From the NCBI RefSeq assembly GCF_039645965.1, contig NZ_CP147917.1, positions 1 to 64,000 on the forward strand: DNA of 64,000 bases, written 5' to 3'. The notes under the pieces are model-generated. The model saw only the letters and a program-made list of their open reading frames with translations, had not been told where the DNA came from and ran no database searches. Below are positions 46,133-54,223 of the stretch, in pieces; position 1 is the stretch's first letter, and each line of letters opens with the position of its first letter. Source of the stretch: Sulfurimonas sp. HSL3-2. GTDB lineage: Bacteria; Campylobacterota; Campylobacteria; Campylobacterales; Sulfurimonadaceae. The position numbers were made by a program, and so were the translations under genes.

Positions 46133-46821
46133 TGAAGATAGAGATAAAAAGAGGCGATGCAATAGTCGCTTATGAGGTCATGCATGAAGACCTTACACTT
46201 TTACAACTACTGACGCATATTAAAACAGAACAGGACAGTACGCTTGCTTTTTCATCCGGATGCCGAAGCAGTGTCTGCGGAAGCTGTGCCATGAGAGTAA
46301 ACGGCAAAGAGGTGCTCGCCTGTTCATACAAACCTCAAGACGGCGATCTTATAGAGCCGCTGAGAAACGCTCCGGTTTTACGCGATCTTGTTGTAGATAT
46401 GGATAAAGCATATGCGTTTAATAAAGTGGCTCGTGCATGGGGTATACCGACACCGGATAACTTACATGTAAGCGTTAAAGATGCCGAGTTGAACGAGGTG
46501 CAAAGTGACTGTATCTTATGCGGTTCATGTTACAGTGCCTGCCCGGTGTATGCAGTAAACGGCGAGTTCATAGGTCCTTTTGCACTGACTCGGGTCTGGA
46601 AGTATGCGACGGATGTCAGACAAAGCGATATCTCTGCTGCGATAGCGGCAGTCCAGACTAGCGGCATCTATGACTGTACCCTTTGTAACGAGTGTGTACC
46701 TGTCTGCCCTCAGGGTATCGCTCCTAAGCAGGATATCGTGATGTTGAGAAACAAAAGCGGGGTCATGGGGTATATGGATCCAAACTTTGCTTCGAGTTTT
46801 GGAGGCGGTCTCACATTTTGA
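46132..46821 (+). CDS. sdhB: succinate dehydrogenase/fumarate reductase-type iron-sulfur protein
   Basis: Electron-transfer subunit of 229 residues. The ferredoxin domain binds 2Fe-2S through CRSSVCGSC (Cys44, 49, 52) and Cys64. The C-terminal domain has CILCGSCYSACP (Cys127, 130, 133, 137) and CTLCNECVPVCP (Cys182, 185, 188, 192). Canonical SdhB has a 3Fe-4S site with no cysteine at the position of Cys185; the full CxxCxxC here suggests a second 4Fe-4S cluster, as in class E/thiol:fumarate reductase-like enzymes. No membrane anchor or CCG-domain subunit follows in the window. Confidence 0.85.
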   Translation: MKIEIKRGDAIVAYEVMHEDLTLLQLLTHIKTEQDSTLAFSSGCRSSVCGSCAMRVNGKEVLACSYKPQDGDLIEPLRNAPVLRDLVVDMDKAYAFNKVARAWGIPTPDNLHVSVKDAELNEVQSDCILCGSCYSACPVYAVNGEFIGPFALTRVWKYATDVRQSDISAAIAAVQTSGIYDCTLCNECVPVCPQGIAPKQDIVMLRNKSGVMGYMDPNFASSFGGGLTF

Positions 46822-46911
46822 TATTAGATTCTGTTATCTTATAAGTAAATTTAATAATTTCTGAAGAAAAATTGTCATATCATATCTAAAGCTTTAATAT
46901 AAGGAAAGATT

Positions 46912-47364
46912 ATGATAAGACCGACTCCGACAGGTGTAGAAGTTGATTTTATAGATGGAAACTTCATATATGAGATAGATAAGGATGGTCATATAACCTA
47001 TGCAAACAGAACGTTTGTGAACTTTACGGGTTATAACAAAAACGATCTTATAGGGATTCATTACAGTGAGATAGTTGATCCTCACATGCCTCGAACACTT
47101 TTTTACTGTATGCAAAACTCGACAGGAAAAGGCGAGACATGGAAAGGGTACTCAAAAAACCTTCTTCATAACGGCGACCACTACTGGGCAATGGCGTATG
47201 TCAGTCCAAAAGAGCAGAAAGAAGAAGGCTATACGGTTATGTACAAAGCTGCCGAGAAAGAAGCGGTCAAAGCGGTAGCCGTAAAATATGAAGAGATCTA
47301 CGAGTTGGAGAAAAAAGGTCAGGACACGACGGGTCTTATCAAGAACATCATAATTGGAGGATAA
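46912..47364 (+). CDS. single PAS-domain protein (CetB/Aer-PAS-like)
   Basis: The 150-residue soluble protein has one PAS domain of the Aer type: FIYEIDKDGHITYANRTFVNFTGYNKNDLIGIHYSEIVDPHMP, then ETWKGYSKNLLHNGDHYWAMAYVSP. An alpha-helical tail follows. Aer-type PAS domains bind FAD and sense redox; CetB of Campylobacter works with a separate transducer, CetA. No CetA-like gene is adjacent. It has an AAGGAAAG ribosome-binding site and lies 90 bases after sdhB. Confidence 0.75.
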   Translation: MIRPTPTGVEVDFIDGNFIYEIDKDGHITYANRTFVNFTGYNKNDLIGIHYSEIVDPHMPRTLFYCMQNSTGKGETWKGYSKNLLHNGDHYWAMAYVSPKEQKEEGYTVMYKAAEKEAVKAVAVKYEEIYELEKKGQDTTGLIKNIIIGG

Positions 47365-47375
47365 GCTTTATCTGT

Positions 47376-47381
47376 TATAAT
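47376..47381 (+). promoter_or_regulatory. -10 element of the yajQ-HTH-dnaG cluster
   Basis: TGTTATAATTAC, 26 bases before the yajQ ATG, with GTGAGGTG as ribosome-binding site between. Confidence 0.5.
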
Positions 47382-47407
47382 TACTAAAACAGTTGTGAGG
47401 TGATGTT

Positions 47408-47908
47408 ATGGCAGCAAAAGAGCACTCTTTTGATATTACGGCAAAGATCGATATGCAGGCATTTAAAGATGCTATCAATCTAGTCGATAAAGAAGTAGCA
47501 AACAGATATGATTTTAAAGGCACGCCGTATGAGGTGAGCTACAAAGAGAAGGAGAAAGCTCTTGTCCTTGTCGCATCAAGCGATAACAAGCTTGAAGCGC
47601 TGTACGATATCGTGATATCAAAACTTCTTAAACGTGATCTCTCTTCAAAAGTCCTGGAAGAAGCCAAAGTAGAAAATGCAAGCGGAAACACAAGAAAAGC
47701 GACATACAAAGTAGTCGACTACATAGACTCAAAAGAGGCTAAAAAGATCGTCGCCGAGATAAAAAATCTAAAACTCAAAGTAACTGCGACCATCGAGGGC
47801 GATGCTATCCGCATCAAGTCAAAACAGATAGACGATCTTCAAAAAGTAATGAAAACGATACGTTCTATGGAGTGGGAAGCTCCTCTAGTTTACGAAAATA
47901 TGCGTTAG
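47408..47908 (+). CDS. yajQ: YajQ family nucleotide-binding protein
   Basis: The 166-residue cytosolic protein has the YajQ pattern HSFDITAKIDMQAFKDAINLVDKEVANRYDFKG and ends with SMEWEAPLVYENMR. It has two ferredoxin-like alpha/beta repeats. Some YajQ proteins bind c-di-GMP and act with transcription factors; others bind tRNA or GTP. Specificity here is not readable. It is the first gene of a cluster with the HTH protein and dnaG. Confidence 0.93.
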   Translation: MAAKEHSFDITAKIDMQAFKDAINLVDKEVANRYDFKGTPYEVSYKEKEKALVLVASSDNKLEALYDIVISKLLKRDLSSKVLEEAKVENASGNTRKATYKVVDYIDSKEAKKIVAEIKNLKLKVTATIEGDAIRIKSKQIDDLQKVMKTIRSMEWEAPLVYENMR

Positions 47909-47917
47909 GGGAGAGTT

Positions 47918-48514
47918 ATGGCAAAGTTAACAATTCAAGAAGCGGCTGATCATTTCAAAGTCTCAAAAGAGGCTGTTCATAACCGTATTAGACGCGGTAC
48001 TTTGCCCTCACTCATGGAGCACGGCGTAAAGTATGTGATAGTCGATGAGGTAAAATCAAATACAAAACCGGTAAACAATGATGATAAATACTACGCTTTT
48101 TTAGAGGAGCAGAACAAAGCTCTACAGGAAAAAGTCGAGCGTCTTGAAAAAGACAACTCCTCTCTTCGCGACCAAAAAGAGCTTATGCTTATAGAGGAAC
48201 GCATTAAGATAGAAAACATCTATAAAGAGAAAGACGAACAGCTTAAAAACATTCTTCAGACCATCTCTACAAAGTTTTTAGCACAGACCATAGAGACTCA
48301 GGATATAGACATATCAAGTGTCGAGGTGATAGATATAGAAGATGAAGATATCTCTTTGAAAAAATATCTAAAATCATTGGGCTTAAAATCAAAACGACAG
48401 GAAAAAGTGATAGCTCGCTTTAAAAAACTCGCAGATAAAGACGAGAGAATAATCATAAAAGACAACAAGCTTTTTGTGAATCCGAAAAAGTACAGCTACA
48501 ACGATATTATTTGA
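47918..48514 (+). CDS. HTH (excisionase-like) DNA-binding coiled-coil protein
   Basis: The 198-residue protein has an N-terminal MerR/excisionase-like helix-turn-helix, TIQEAADHFKVSKEAVHNRIRRGTLPSLMEHGVKYVIVDEV. A long coiled coil follows at about 60-120 (ALQEKVERLEKDNSSLRDQKELMLIEERIKIENIYKEK), and then a basic C-terminal segment. Its role is unknown; it may be a nucleoid or replication-linked regulator. It lies between yajQ and dnaG, 9 bases from each, so it is co-transcribed with primase. Confidence 0.7.
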   Translation: MAKLTIQEAADHFKVSKEAVHNRIRRGTLPSLMEHGVKYVIVDEVKSNTKPVNNDDKYYAFLEEQNKALQEKVERLEKDNSSLRDQKELMLIEERIKIENIYKEKDEQLKNILQTISTKFLAQTIETQDIDISSVEVIDIEDEDISLKKYLKSLGLKSKRQEKVIARFKKLADKDERIIIKDNKLFVNPKKYSYNDII

Positions 48515-48523
48515 AAGAACTAG

Positions 48524-50173
48524 ATGATATCAAATGACTCAATAGAGCAGTTAAAAGCCAGACTCGACATAGTAGACGTTGTCGGCTCCTACATAGAACT
48601 GAAAAAAAACGGCGCAAACTTCAAAGCACCGTGTCCTTTTCATGATGAAAAATCCCCAAGTTTCGTTGTCAGTCCGGCTAAACAGATATACCACTGTTTC
48701 GGATGCGGTGCAGGCGGAGACAGCATCCGTTTTGTGATGGAGTATGAAAAGCTGAGCTATCCCGAGGCGATAGAAAAACTCGCAGGCCAGTACAACTTTT
48801 CACTTCAGTACACGGATAACAAACATCAGCAAAAACGTTCGCAGCTGCTTGATAAACTCAACGAGTACTATCAAAACCTGCTGACGCATAATCAAAACGC
48901 ACTGAGCTACCTTAAAGAGCGCGGTATCTATGAGTCAAGCATAGAGAAGTTCGGTATCGGATACGCACCAAGCTCGGCACAGACCCTTTCTTACATACAA
49001 AAAAATATGTTCACCATGAAAGAGGCGATAGAGGTCGGTGTGGCAGGGCATGATAACGGCAAGAGTTTTGCGCGTTTCATAGAGCGTATCACTTTCCCTA
49101 TCTTTGCCACAAACGGTTCGATCGTCGGTTTCGGCGGACGTACCATCACGGGGCATCAGGCAAAGTATGTCAATTCACCGCAGACACAGCTGTTTAACAA
49201 GTCAAGACTTCTGTATGCTTACAACTTTGCAAAAGACACCATCCATAAAAAGCAGCAGATCATCATAACAGAGGGTTATCTCGATGTTATCATGCTGCAT
49301 CAGGCAGGTTTTACAAATGCGGTCGCGACACTCGGAACGGCACTCACTCCAGAGCATCTTCCTCTGCTTAGAAAGGGAGACCCTAAAGTGGTCATGGCGT
49401 ATGACGGAGACAGCGCGGGAGCTGCTGCAGCACTCAAGGCTTCAAGACTTTTAAGTGCATCGGGATTTAGCGGAGGGGTCATACTGTTCGGCGGAGGAAT
49501 GGACCCTGCAGATATGGTGAAAAACGGCAAGATCGAGGAGCTGAACAACCTCTTTAGAAAGCCAAAACCCTTCATAGAGTTTGTTATAGACCGCATCATC
49601 GCCGGTTATGACATCAAAGACCCCAAAGCAAAAGAGGGTGCGCTTGATGAGGCTATCGGTTATTTGAAAACTTTGTCTCCGTTGCTTCAGGAGGAGTATA
49701 AGTTCTATCTTGCTTCGGCTCTTGGTGTCAACCCGTCATTTGTGAAAGTCTCGTCGCATAATCTTGTCTATTCGAACAAGAAAGATATACAGATACCGCG
49801 TAAAGATATGTGGGAACTCTCACTTATCAAGACGGTTTTGGAGCATCCTGAGTTGATCGATCAGATACTCGATGCCATCGACCCTTCTATATTGCAGTTT
49901 CATCAAAGAGAGTTTCAGCTTGCGATTTCAGGCAAAACGGATATACCGGAACTGATGGCGATCGCCGTAGATGAAGGGATCATCTCTCATAAGAACGATG
50001 AAGAGCTAAAAGCTGAACTTATCAATTTTTTAATAAAATATTATAATCAAGAATATAAAAAGATACAGTTGAGATCTGATATAGCATTTGAGCAGAAAGC
50101 TTTTTTAATACGCTCTATTCGTGGTAAAATTACGAAACTACAAAGAGGTGAACTAGTCGCTTACGAAAACTAA
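48524..50173 (+). CDS. dnaG: DNA primase
   Basis: Makes RNA primers at the replication fork. The 549-residue product has the N-terminal CHC2 zinc finger (Cys37, His40, Cys58, Cys61 in CPFH...HCFGC). The TOPRIM core contains IITEGYLDVIMLHQAGFTNAVATLGTAL and VVMAYDGDSAGAAAALKASRLL. A C-terminal helicase-binding domain follows, with a DnaB-like helical pattern. The length is normal for Campylobacterota. A short spacer with a GTGCTTC sequence leads to the PP-loop gene. Confidence 0.95.
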   Translation: MISNDSIEQLKARLDIVDVVGSYIELKKNGANFKAPCPFHDEKSPSFVVSPAKQIYHCFGCGAGGDSIRFVMEYEKLSYPEAIEKLAGQYNFSLQYTDNKHQQKRSQLLDKLNEYYQNLLTHNQNALSYLKERGIYESSIEKFGIGYAPSSAQTLSYIQKNMFTMKEAIEVGVAGHDNGKSFARFIERITFPIFATNGSIVGFGGRTITGHQAKYVNSPQTQLFNKSRLLYAYNFAKDTIHKKQQIIITEGYLDVIMLHQAGFTNAVATLGTALTPEHLPLLRKGDPKVVMAYDGDSAGAAAALKASRLLSASGFSGGVILFGGGMDPADMVKNGKIEELNNLFRKPKPFIEFVIDRIIAGYDIKDPKAKEGALDEAIGYLKTLSPLLQEEYKFYLASALGVNPSFVKVSSHNLVYSNKKDIQIPRKDMWELSLIKTVLEHPELIDQILDAIDPSILQFHQREFQLAISGKTDIPELMAIAVDEGIISHKNDEELKAELINFLIKYYNQEYKKIQLRSDIAFEQKAFLIRSIRGKITKLQRGELVAYEN

Positions 50174-50203
50174 GCGACCCTTGTGCTTCAACAAAGGTAA
50201 ATT

Positions 50204-51190
50204 ATGTCAAAAACAAAAGCGATCGCACTTTTTAGCGGCGGTCTGGATTCTACTTTAGCGATGAAGCTTATCATCGATCAGGGTATAGATGTCATCGCGT
50301 GTAATATCAACACGGGATTCGGTTCTACAAAAGACAGATATGACCATATGAAAAGTATGTGTGATCAAGTAGGCGCAGAGCTTCGTATCATCGATATCCA
50401 AAGCGAGTATCTTCAAGATGTCCTTTTCAGCCCGAAACACGGCTACGGTAAACATTTCAATCCATGTATAGACTGCCATGCAAAGATGTTTGAAGTAGCA
50501 AAACGCATTATGGCCGATGAGGGCGCAAGCTTTCTTATCAGCGGTGAGGTACTTGGACAACGCCCTATGAGTCAGAATAAAGATGCGCTGCAGACCGTTT
50601 TAAACGAGAGTAACTGTGACGGACTTCTGCTTCGTCCGATGTCCGCAAAACTTTTAGCACCGACGATCGCTGAGCAAGAGGGACTAGTCGACAGAGAAAA
50701 ACTCGAAGAGATCATGGGAAGAAGCCGTGACAGACAGTTTGAACTGGCAGCGAAGTTCGGACTGAAAGATTTTGAAAGTCCCGGCGGAGGATGTCTGCTC
50801 ACCGATGCAAACTTTGCAACAAAGATGAGAGACTTTATCGCTCACGACACCTTTCTTATCAAAGATATCCCGGTGTTAAAATACGGCCGTCATCTTCGTC
50901 TTCCAGACGGTGCGAAACTGGTAGTGGGACGTAACAAAGAGGAGAATGAGAAACTTCAGGAGATAGTTAACGACAAGTTCATACATGTAAGAACCGTCGG
51001 TATCCCGGGACCACACTCATTGCTCTCATCTAATGCGACGCAAAAAGATAAAGAGCTCGCAGCAAGAGTGGTCCTTACTTACTGTAAGACCAAAGAGGAT
51101 GAAAAATATACGATCTCTTTTGATAATGTGGAAATCGAGTCATCTCCTTTATCTTCAAGAGACGAGATAAAGCCTTTTACTATTTTATAA
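50204..51190 (+). CDS. PP-loop ATPase, ThiI/MnmA-like putative tRNA thiolation enzyme
   Basis: The 328-residue protein has the PP-loop SGGLDS near the N terminus (ALFSGGLDSTLAMKLI). A cysteine pair follows in NPCIDCHAKMFEVAKRIM and a third cysteine in ESPGGGCLLTD, then a C-terminal domain with YGRHLRLPDGAKLVVGRNKEEN that resembles an NFACT-R-type RNA-binding segment. The N-terminal half resembles MnmA/ThiI sulfur-transfer enzymes, and such proteins are often labelled argininosuccinate-synthase-domain proteins. I infer tRNA thiolation; the exact base is unknown. It follows dnaG by 30 bases. Confidence 0.75.
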   Translation: MSKTKAIALFSGGLDSTLAMKLIIDQGIDVIACNINTGFGSTKDRYDHMKSMCDQVGAELRIIDIQSEYLQDVLFSPKHGYGKHFNPCIDCHAKMFEVAKRIMADEGASFLISGEVLGQRPMSQNKDALQTVLNESNCDGLLLRPMSAKLLAPTIAEQEGLVDREKLEEIMGRSRDRQFELAAKFGLKDFESPGGGCLLTDANFATKMRDFIAHDTFLIKDIPVLKYGRHLRLPDGAKLVVGRNKEENEKLQEIVNDKFIHVRTVGIPGPHSLLSSNATQKDKELAARVVLTYCKTKEDEKYTISFDNVEIESSPLSSRDEIKPFTIL

Positions 51191-51236
51191 GATTATTAGC
51201 TATATACTAGCCTCAAACAATAATTAAGGAATTTAG

Positions 51237-51659
51237 ATGGCTGGTGTTAATTTTCCATTCAAAAACATTCTTCCTTTGCTTACTCTGAGCATCGGACTTG
51301 CTCAAAGAGTAGACGAAAACAGAGCTGAAAGTATGACTGTTCTTTACTGTAACTTTGCAGATTTTCCATTAGACGTGATATCTGCGAGTCTAGAACATGT
51401 ACTACGCTCATCTGACGCTATTTTAACTTATGAAAACCATTATTTCTTTATTTTGCAATATACTGACAAGTACGGTGCGACGATAGTAAAAGATATGTTT
51501 GAAGAGTTCTTCGCATCCTATATCGAGTCGTGTATGGTGAGTTATCCGATAGACGGTGATGACGCTTACGGGTTGTTGGAAGAGTTACAGGCAAATATCA
51601 GTAAAACATTCTCGACAGACCTGCTTTTCTTAGACAAAGATAGACTCAGCGCTCATTAG
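51237..51659 (+). CDS. small protein with a degenerate GGDEF-like fold
   Basis: The 140-residue soluble protein has a C-terminal pattern like the second half of a GGDEF domain. LEHVLRSSDAILTYENHYFFILQYTDKYGATIVKDMFEEF occupies the place of the active-site hairpin, with ENHYF instead of GGDEF, and CMVSYPIDGDDAYGLLEEL resembles the SiGia.yP.dg.da..Ll segment. No catalytic residues remain. I infer a regulatory or protein-binding role. It has an AAGGAA ribosome-binding site, and its end overlaps the convergent small gene by four bases. Confidence 0.5.
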   Translation: MAGVNFPFKNILPLLTLSIGLAQRVDENRAESMTVLYCNFADFPLDVISASLEHVLRSSDAILTYENHYFFILQYTDKYGATIVKDMFEEFFASYIESCMVSYPIDGDDAYGLLEELQANISKTFSTDLLFLDKDRLSAH

Positions 51660-51886
51660 TTTGAGAATCTATAGACCGTAGAGTTTTTATAAAACTCTAT
51701 CGCAGTCGACATCCTCTGCATATTAGATATCTTTTTATCGCATACACACCGGCACTGAACGCCTTTGTTCGTATCTACATTTTTCGTTTGAGCGATCGGC
51801 AGCAGAATGATTTTTTTCTCCGCTGCGCATTTCCCGTTAGCAAAAGCAAAACTAAACATCAATAAGATCAATACAATATTTTTCAT
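51656..51886 (-). CDS. small periplasmic cysteine-containing protein
   Basis: The 76-residue product starts MKNIVLILLMFSFAFA, a signal peptide cleaved after about residue 16. The mature part has cysteines in NGKCAAEKK and GVQCRCVCDKK, including CxC and a third nearby. I do not recognise the family. A GTG three codons upstream (51895) is less likely. It overlaps the gene at 51237 by four bases at the 3' ends and is divergent from the gene at 51956. Confidence 0.6.
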   Translation of the reverse strand: MKNIVLILLMFSFAFANGKCAAEKKIILLPIAQTKNVDTNKGVQCRCVCDKKISNMQRMSTAIEFYKNSTVYRFSN

Positions 51887-51955
51887 AAAACCCACATCGA
51901 CAAAAAAGATAACTATGTTAAACTATCAGAATAAATTATCTATAAGGATAACATA

Positions 51956-54178
51956 ATGAAGTTTATAATCAAGCTGTTTAAAGCATTAAATTCAGGACAG
52001 ACTCCATGGCAGGTGACACTTGCACTCGTATTGGGAATGGTCATGGGACTAACTCCCGTAAGCGGAGTCCAAACGGTAGTGATTATCTTCTTGGCACTGC
52101 TTTTAAACATCCATTTCGGATTGTTCTTGGTCTCGGCTGCATTTTTTGCGGGTATCGGGTATATCTTTGATCCGCTTTTTGAGTCTTTTGGATACACACT
52201 TTTAAGTGCAGGTGCTTTAAAAGGTCTGTGGACATCGATGTACAACAGCGGTATCATGCGTCTGACATACTTCAATAACACCATAGTTTTAGGTTCGTTT
52301 GTCGTAGCGGTAGTACTGGCACTTCCTCTGTATGTCATCCTTAACAGAGTTATCCTGACTTCTCGTGACAAGATAGCTGCATTTTTAGACAGATATCCGC
52401 TTCTGGCAAAACTGGGCATCCTCAAAAGAAGCGATAAGAAAGACTCGACATTCCGCATCTTGGGTGTGGGTGTGTTTGTAGGAGTTACAGCTTTGGTTAT
52501 AGTCGTAGCGATGTTTGTTATAGATCCGGTCATCAAGCTCTCTTTAGAAAAAGGGCTTTCAACAGTGACGGGTAAAGATGTGGTCATCAAAAGTGTGAAG
52601 ACAAGCTTTAGCAATGCTTCTTTACATGTAAGCGGTCTGGAAGTCCAGGACGACAACGGCAAGACAAACAGTGTCAGCATTGCCGATATCATCGCCGATC
52701 TTGATTTTAACGCTCTGCTGCTGCATAAAAAACATATGGAGCTGGTACAGGTAACGGGGATCGGTTTTGATACTCCAAGTTCAAATCCAAAACCATCCGT
52801 TACAAAAGAGCAGACAGCCAAAACGGCTTCAAAAACAGGCTCTGCGTTTAAGATGCCTGAGATCAAACTCCCGACTCCCGAGGATGTGTTGGCAAAAGCC
52901 GATCTGAAATCTGTAAAAGTGTACGATAAAGCACAAAAAGAGATAGATGCCATCAAAGCAAAATGGGAAAAGATCTCTAAAGAGCAGTTAAGTGCAGATG
53001 CAATTGACGGCTATAAAAAAGATCTTGAGAAGATCAAGTCGGCTTCATCTTCAAAAGACCCTGCAAAACTTCTGAAACTCAAAGACGATATCGCGGCATT
53101 TAAAAAGAAGATAGATGCTGACAAAGCGAGACTTGCATCGATCAAAAAAGATTTTGCAAAAGATCAGGCGCGTATCAAAACGCTGATGGCTGAAGTGAAA
53201 AACGCTCCGGGAGATGACTATAAAAACCTTAAAAGCACTTACTCGCTTGACGGTAGCGGTGCGATCAATGTCGTGGGCGCGATATTTGGCGACAGGGTAA
53301 AACACTATATCGCTATGGCAAAAAGATATTATACGATGGCAGCACCCTATATGAAAAGCGAGAAAAAGGTCGAGCCTCCAAAACCTCCGCGCGGAGAGGG
53401 AAGATGGATCAAGTTTCAAGAGAACACGCCGTCCCCTGATATCTACGTGGCAAAAGTCGACCTGAGCGGTAAGTTTAAAACACAAGGTTTTACAGGCGTT
53501 ATAAACGATATAACGGACGATCAAAAACTTTTAGGTAAAGTCACTACCTTTAAAGCGACAAGCGACGGCGATGTCGTGCAGAAGTTCGTGCTTAACGGAA
53601 AGGACGACAGACTGGGCAAAGAGGCACACGAGAGTGTCGTGTTCAGTGCAAAAAACATCGCATCAAGCGACCTTGCTCTCTCATCTCTTAACATCAAAAA
53701 GAGTAACATTGCCCTTGACGGTAAAGCAGATGTCTATGATCTTTCGACATTGCAGTTAGCAAGCAGTTTTGATTTTAAAAACGCTGTTATCTCACTTGAG
53801 GGCTTAGATAAAAAATATGCAGATATCGTAAACGATACACTTTCTGAAGTAAAAAGCTTTTACGTAAAAACAGATGCGACGGGAAGCTTAGAGTCTCCTG
53901 CCGTACATGTAAGCACAGACTTGGATAAAAAGATATCGGGTGCATTAAAGAGTATCTTTGCCAAAGAGGCGAAAAAATATGAGGCACAGTTAAAGACGAT
54001 GCTTGATGATAAGATGAAAGATCAGTTAAAAGGTCTAAACGGAAGTGCTTCAGGAATACCTGATATCAATTCGTTGGTAGGTTCACAAAGCGGAGAGTTG
54101 GACGGATTGTTATCTCAGACAAGCGGTCTGGGCGGAAAGTCTTCGACAGACAGCATCAAAAATCTACTGCCGTTTTAA
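51956..54178 (+). CDS. TIGR03546/TIGR03545-like membrane protein (fused)
   Basis: The 740-residue protein combines an N-terminal multi-spanning part of about 160 residues (LNSGQTPWQVTLALVLGMVMGLTPVSGVQTVVIIFLALLLNIHFG) with another helix near 168-190. A long AsmA-like beta/coiled-coil part follows (SFSNASLHVSGLEVQDDNGKTNSVSIADIIADLDF...). In many gammaproteobacteria these are two adjacent genes, TIGR03546 and TIGR03545; here they form one frame. The role is unknown but likely in envelope lipid or protein transport. It is followed by paired palindromes. Confidence 0.7.
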   Translation: MKFIIKLFKALNSGQTPWQVTLALVLGMVMGLTPVSGVQTVVIIFLALLLNIHFGLFLVSAAFFAGIGYIFDPLFESFGYTLLSAGALKGLWTSMYNSGIMRLTYFNNTIVLGSFVVAVVLALPLYVILNRVILTSRDKIAAFLDRYPLLAKLGILKRSDKKDSTFRILGVGVFVGVTALVIVVAMFVIDPVIKLSLEKGLSTVTGKDVVIKSVKTSFSNASLHVSGLEVQDDNGKTNSVSIADIIADLDFNALLLHKKHMELVQVTGIGFDTPSSNPKPSVTKEQTAKTASKTGSAFKMPEIKLPTPEDVLAKADLKSVKVYDKAQKEIDAIKAKWEKISKEQLSADAIDGYKKDLEKIKSASSSKDPAKLLKLKDDIAAFKKKIDADKARLASIKKDFAKDQARIKTLMAEVKNAPGDDYKNLKSTYSLDGSGAINVVGAIFGDRVKHYIAMAKRYYTMAAPYMKSEKKVEPPKPPRGEGRWIKFQENTPSPDIYVAKVDLSGKFKTQGFTGVINDITDDQKLLGKVTTFKATSDGDVVQKFVLNGKDDRLGKEAHESVVFSAKNIASSDLALSSLNIKKSNIALDGKADVYDLSTLQLASSFDFKNAVISLEGLDKKYADIVNDTLSEVKSFYVKTDATGSLESPAVHVSTDLDKKISGALKSIFAKEAKKYEAQLKTMLDDKMKDQLKGLNGSASGIPDINSLVGSQSGELDGLLSQTSGLGGKSSTDSIKNLLPF

Positions 54179-54186
54179 AAGAGGGT

Positions 54187-54215
54187 CTTACATGTAAGAG
54201 TTGCTTACATGTAAG
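54187..54215. repeat. paired CTTACATGTAAG palindromes between convergent genes
   Basis: Two identical 12-base palindromes at 54187-54198 and 54204-54215 lie between the ends of the large membrane protein gene and ilvD. Together they can fold into a 12-base-pair hairpin with a five-base loop on either strand. They may work as a bidirectional terminator, although there is no long T run. The same word appears in the typA terminator and in many genes. Confidence 0.65.
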
Positions 54216-54223
54216 CGCAGTAG

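Noticed and set aside
51940-52956. 338-codon minus-strand ORF opposite the TIGR03546-like gene
   Set aside because: Antisense shadow of a gene with clear membrane and domain patterns; no ribosome-binding site and a Ser/Thr-rich translation.
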